Source: Bradyrhizobium sp. JYMT SZCCT0428 (GTDB lineage: Bacteria; Pseudomonadota; Alphaproteobacteria; Rhizobiales; Xanthobacteraceae). From it: 35,376 nt of DNA. The stretch covers positions 1 to 35,376 of the forward strand of contig NZ_JAFCLS010000066.1 of assembly GCF_018131075.1 (NCBI RefSeq). The letters run 5' to 3'. A program made the translations under genes and the position numbers. Below are positions 33,427-35,376 of the stretch, in pieces (within the stretch, counting starts at the first letter, position 1; each line of letters starts with the position of its first letter). The notes under the pieces were generated by a model, which made no database searches, had not been told where the DNA came from, and saw only the letters and a program-made list of their open reading frames with translations.

Positions 33427-33449
33427 CGGTTCTGATCCAATCAGAACCG
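33427..33449. repeat. Perfect palindrome CGGTTCTGAT-CCA-ATCAGAACCG
   Basis: The arms are identical to those at 26680-26702; only the 3-base loop differs. Here it lies between the converging SUMF1-like gene and the manC remnant, a terminator-like position. Confidence 0.8.
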
Positions 33450-33456
33450 AGATGGC

Positions 33457-33774
33457 TCACGTGCGCTGATAATAATCCTCGATGCGGATGATGTCGTCCT
33501 CGCCGAAATAGCTGCCGGTCTGGACCTCGATCAGTTCGAGCTGGATCTTGCCGGGATTCTCCAGCCGGTGCACCGCGCCGAGCGGGATGTAGATCGATTC
33601 GTTTTCGTGCACGGTCTTACCAGTTCGTGACGGTAACGCGCGCAGCACCCCGCACCACGATCCAGTGCTCGGAACGGTGATGATGCTTCTGCAGCGAGAG
33701 CCGCCCGCCCGGCTTGACGATGATGCGTTTTAGCTGGTGACGGTCGCCATTGTCGATGGAGCGCAGGCGGTGCG
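33457..33774 (-). pseudogene. manC-type cupin remnant, frameshifted
   Basis: A remnant of the C-terminal cupin of mannose-1-phosphate guanylyltransferase/mannose-6-phosphate isomerase. Reading from 33774 gives RLRSIDNGDRHQLKRIIVKPGG, then LSLQKHHHRSEHWIVVRGAARVTVTN, which meets a stop. One base later the frame resumes as GKTVHENESIYIPLGAVHRLENPGKIQLELIEVQTG...FGEDDIIRIEDYYQR. Deleting the single A at 33622 (T on the coding strand) restores one continuous frame of about 105 residues. The N-terminal nucleotidyltransferase domain is missing. The part upstream of the cupin is cut by unrelated sequence, with a stop just before. It is therefore a truncated and frameshifted fragment, or a one-base sequencing error in an already truncated gene. 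Confidence 0.85.
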
Positions 33775-33783
33775 TCACTTAGC

Positions 33784-34124
33784 GTCGAGCCGGCTACTTT
33801 CGTTTTCGCTTCCCTTCGTTCCCTTCGTTCTCTACGCCTCCTCGCTCCATCAGAAGCAATCCAGCGGTGGGGCTGAAATTGGCTTCGTTTAAAGGCGCTC
33901 TCGAAGGTCCAACGGATGTCGTTTTTGAAAAATGCATCCATTACGTGTAATCAATGAAATACCCTCAATGATTGTAATTTGGGGTAATCGAGAGTGGTGC
34001 TGGTGCAAAAAAAGGCGTAACGGAGTTGAGTTTCCTGAATACTACACTATACCTTTAAAAATGAATATATTAAATTATATACTTAAATTACAAACAATTA
34101 CATCAATTTGTAGGAGCTCAAAAT
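33784..34124. other. AT-rich junction region
   Basis: This stretch joins the manC remnant to the next gene. It has a 9-base tandem repeat TCCCTTCGT x2 at 33811-33828 and then becomes markedly AT-rich from about 33930 to 34120, unlike the rest of the window. A 66-codon frame starts at 33932 but has no ribosome site or known motif, so I do not call it a gene. AGGAGC at 34112-34117 is the Shine-Dalgarno for 34125. The composition suggests foreign DNA and possible promoter sequence. Confidence 0.5.
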
Positions 34125-34820
34125 ATGACTAATACTTCGCCTTCTCAAAATCCCCAACCATCCAAAAACGCCCTTACACACGGTTTTTATGCCGCCGAAG
34201 TCGTTCTACCCTGGGAAAATCAGCAAGAATTTGACGATCTACTGCGAGCTTTTCAGAACGAATATTGTCCCGATGGCATCTCGGAGAAAGTAGCAGTATT
34301 TGATCTGGCCAGCCTGCACTGGAAAAAACGCCGTCTCGAGGCTGGATTACAGCAGGCTCTCCAACAGCTCGACTTTGGCCCTACCGTTAACACCAGCGAT
34401 CCCACAGGCGACATCGCTCGCGCCGCGACGAAGTCGCAACTCGTAGCCATCGAGTATGGCTGCAACAACTTGGCGAAACAAGCGGAGCAAGTCTGTAAGG
34501 CCGATGCAACGACAGGTGACAGTCTGGTCATTGAATTCGAAAAGCTAACGCTCGCGCTGGCAAAGTTCAACGTCAGTTTCAAGGATCTCGTCTCATCGCT
34601 TCGAGGTACTGAGAAACACAGGCGCGATGATATCGCTCAGGCTTATCTTCCGGACATTTTGGAAAGAGAATTGAAGATCCAGGCGGATATCGATCGACGA
34701 ATCGACAAAGTCTTGAAGCGCCTCGTGATGGCCAAAGAATACAAAAGGCTATATGGCATTACACCTGCAAACCTAAATCAGATCGAGGCAACCAAATTAC
34801 CCGCCAAATCATCCCACTAA
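34125..34820 (+). CDS. KNALTHG-type conserved hypothetical protein
   Basis: A 231-residue, mostly helical soluble protein. The N-terminus has the motif KNALTHGFYAAEVVLPWEN, followed by a helix and the segment FDLASLHWKKRRLEAGLQQ. This combination recurs in a group of uncharacterised soil-bacterial proteins that I recognise, but no function is known. The C-terminal 60 residues are charged helices (a possible coiled coil) rich in Lys and Arg. AGGAGC lies 7 bases before the ATG, a strong site. Base composition is lower in GC than its neighbours, and it sits between an AT-rich stretch and a broken insertion sequence, so it was probably acquired. The N-terminal motif recalls small DNA-packaging or transposon-linked proteins, but that is only a guess. 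Confidence 0.8.
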   Translation: MTNTSPSQNPQPSKNALTHGFYAAEVVLPWENQQEFDDLLRAFQNEYCPDGISEKVAVFDLASLHWKKRRLEAGLQQALQQLDFGPTVNTSDPTGDIARAATKSQLVAIEYGCNNLAKQAEQVCKADATTGDSLVIEFEKLTLALAKFNVSFKDLVSSLRGTEKHRRDDIAQAYLPDILERELKIQADIDRRIDKVLKRLVMAKEYKRLYGITPANLNQIEATKLPAKSSH

Positions 34821-34917
34821 TCCGCCGGCCCTGAATTCTTAGACATCGGGGCCCGTAGGCTGCATCGATCGGGGTGGCGGGAAGGATACAAAATCCGCCC
34901 CCTCCTGGTCCAACCCT

Positions 34918-35286
34918 AGCAGGCCGTTGAAAAAGGCGCTCGCCGCCGATCGGGGACCCTGATTCATTGGCTCCGCCGAGATTCGGAGATGGCGCGTGCG
35001 CGGCGGCAACAATAGAACGGGCGAGCTGTTCAGCTACGTTGACCTGGAGGCGCGGGTCCGGCGAGATCATCCAAGGCGAGCGATCCGGACGATTGCTAAC
35101 GAGGCGCTGTCGGCGCTGGAGCGCGAATTTGCCGGGCTCTATTCACCGATTGGGCGGCCGTCGATCCCGCTGGAGAAGCTGCTGCGGGCGATGCTGTTGC
35201 AGCGTTTTATTCGATCCGCTCGGAGCGGCTTCTCATGGAGCGGGGCTGGAATACGATCTGCTGTTCCGCTGGTTCGTCGGGATTGA
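34918..35286 (+). mobile_element. Left part of an IS5-type insertion sequence, decayed
   Basis: The left boundary near 34918 begins AGCAGGCCGTTGAAAAAGGC, a typical end of this IS type. It is followed by a 60-80 base leader and the transposase start at 34996. The right end is not found: homology to the transposase stops at about 35285 and unrelated sequence follows up to the window end. It is a remnant, not an active element. The boundaries are estimates. Confidence 0.7.
34996..35286 (+). pseudogene. IS5-type transposase, N-terminal fragment with two indels
   Basis: Reading from GTG 34996 gives MRGGNNRTGELFSYVDLEARVRRDHPRRAIRTI, then LSALEREFAGLYSPIGRPSIPLEKLLRAMLLQ, the classic N-terminus of IS5-type DDE transposases. 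At CAGCGTTTT (about 35200) a G is missing relative to the expected CAG-GCG-TTT, so the frame leaves YSIRSERLLMER. Near 35240 two extra Gs (GAGCGGGGCTGG) restore a different frame that reads LEYDLLFRWFVGI before homology ends. No catalytic DDE residues are present in what remains. The gene is dead. Confidence 0.8.
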
Positions 35287-35376
35287 CCTTGCCCCCAAAT
35301 TTTATCCGATCCCGAGTTCGCTCTTGGCGTTTGGGTTGCCGGGTGGGCGGTGGTAGCGACGGGAGCTGGCGCGGAG
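35287..35376. other. Unassigned window end
   Basis: Sequence after the transposase break is not recognisable: the frame FYPIPSSLLAFGLPGG ends at a TAG. Nothing can be called before the window ends. Confidence 0.3.

Noticed and set aside
33932..34132. A 66-codon frame in the AT-rich stretch
   Set aside because: No ribosome site and no recognisable motif; AT-rich DNA and a short length make it weak evidence.

Overview
This window looks like chromosomal DNA of a high-GC soil alphaproteobacterium, most likely Bradyrhizobium or a close relative. The reasons are the strongly G/C-ending codons, the many solute-binding proteins, the style of the caspase and SUMF1-like proteins, and several families of short palindromic intergenic repeats that I recall as typical of Bradyrhizobium genomes. 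This placement comes from recognition by eye; no search was run.

Layout. 1-600: a degenerate intergenic repeat and the leader of the first gene. 601-2326: a Bug/TTT solute-binding protein, a small YdhR-like monooxygenase and a short conserved membrane-anchored protein. 2664-5762: a compact operon of a MoaD/ThiS-like sulfur carrier, an E1-like adenylyltransferase fused to rhodanese, and a CapD-like SDR with N- and C-terminal extensions. This is the best candidate for an undescribed pathway. 5763-7637: a decayed zone with a DUF4132 relic, an unrecognised membrane protein and a small YqjD/ElaB-like protein. 7800-10050: an orphan TRAP (DctP) binding protein and a second orphan Bug protein. 10392-12650: a membrane-fused spermidine-synthase-like protein. 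12732-13907: thiD, divergent from a stand-alone Lrp/AsnC RAM-domain protein. 13963-19422: a complete iron/phosphonate-type ABC importer (binding protein, double permease, ATPase) followed by an LDH2-type dehydrogenase. 19641-20801: an orphan TAXI binding protein. 21045-25064: a diheme cytochrome c, a cytochrome c' and a form-II CoxL-like molybdenum hydroxylase large subunit, with no medium or small subunit in the window. 25131-28983: murJ, a DegT-type sugar aminotransferase and a Gfo/Idh/MocA sugar dehydrogenase, suggesting surface-polysaccharide synthesis. 29206-33373: a secreted caspase-like protein and a tandem DUF4399 protein in one operon, divergent from a secreted SUMF1-like protein that lacks the formylglycine-generating cysteines. 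33457-35376: a junction of decayed and foreign DNA, with a frameshifted manC cupin remnant, an AT-rich stretch, an intact KNALTHG-type hypothetical gene and a broken IS5-type transposase cut by the window end.

How it works together: the main theme is scavenging of organic acids and other solutes (five periplasmic binding proteins, four without membrane partners here) feeding oxidoreductases. Two accessory modules stand out: the sulfur-carrier/E1/SDR operon and the caspase/DUF4399/SUMF1-like module. No tRNA, rRNA or CRISPR array was seen.
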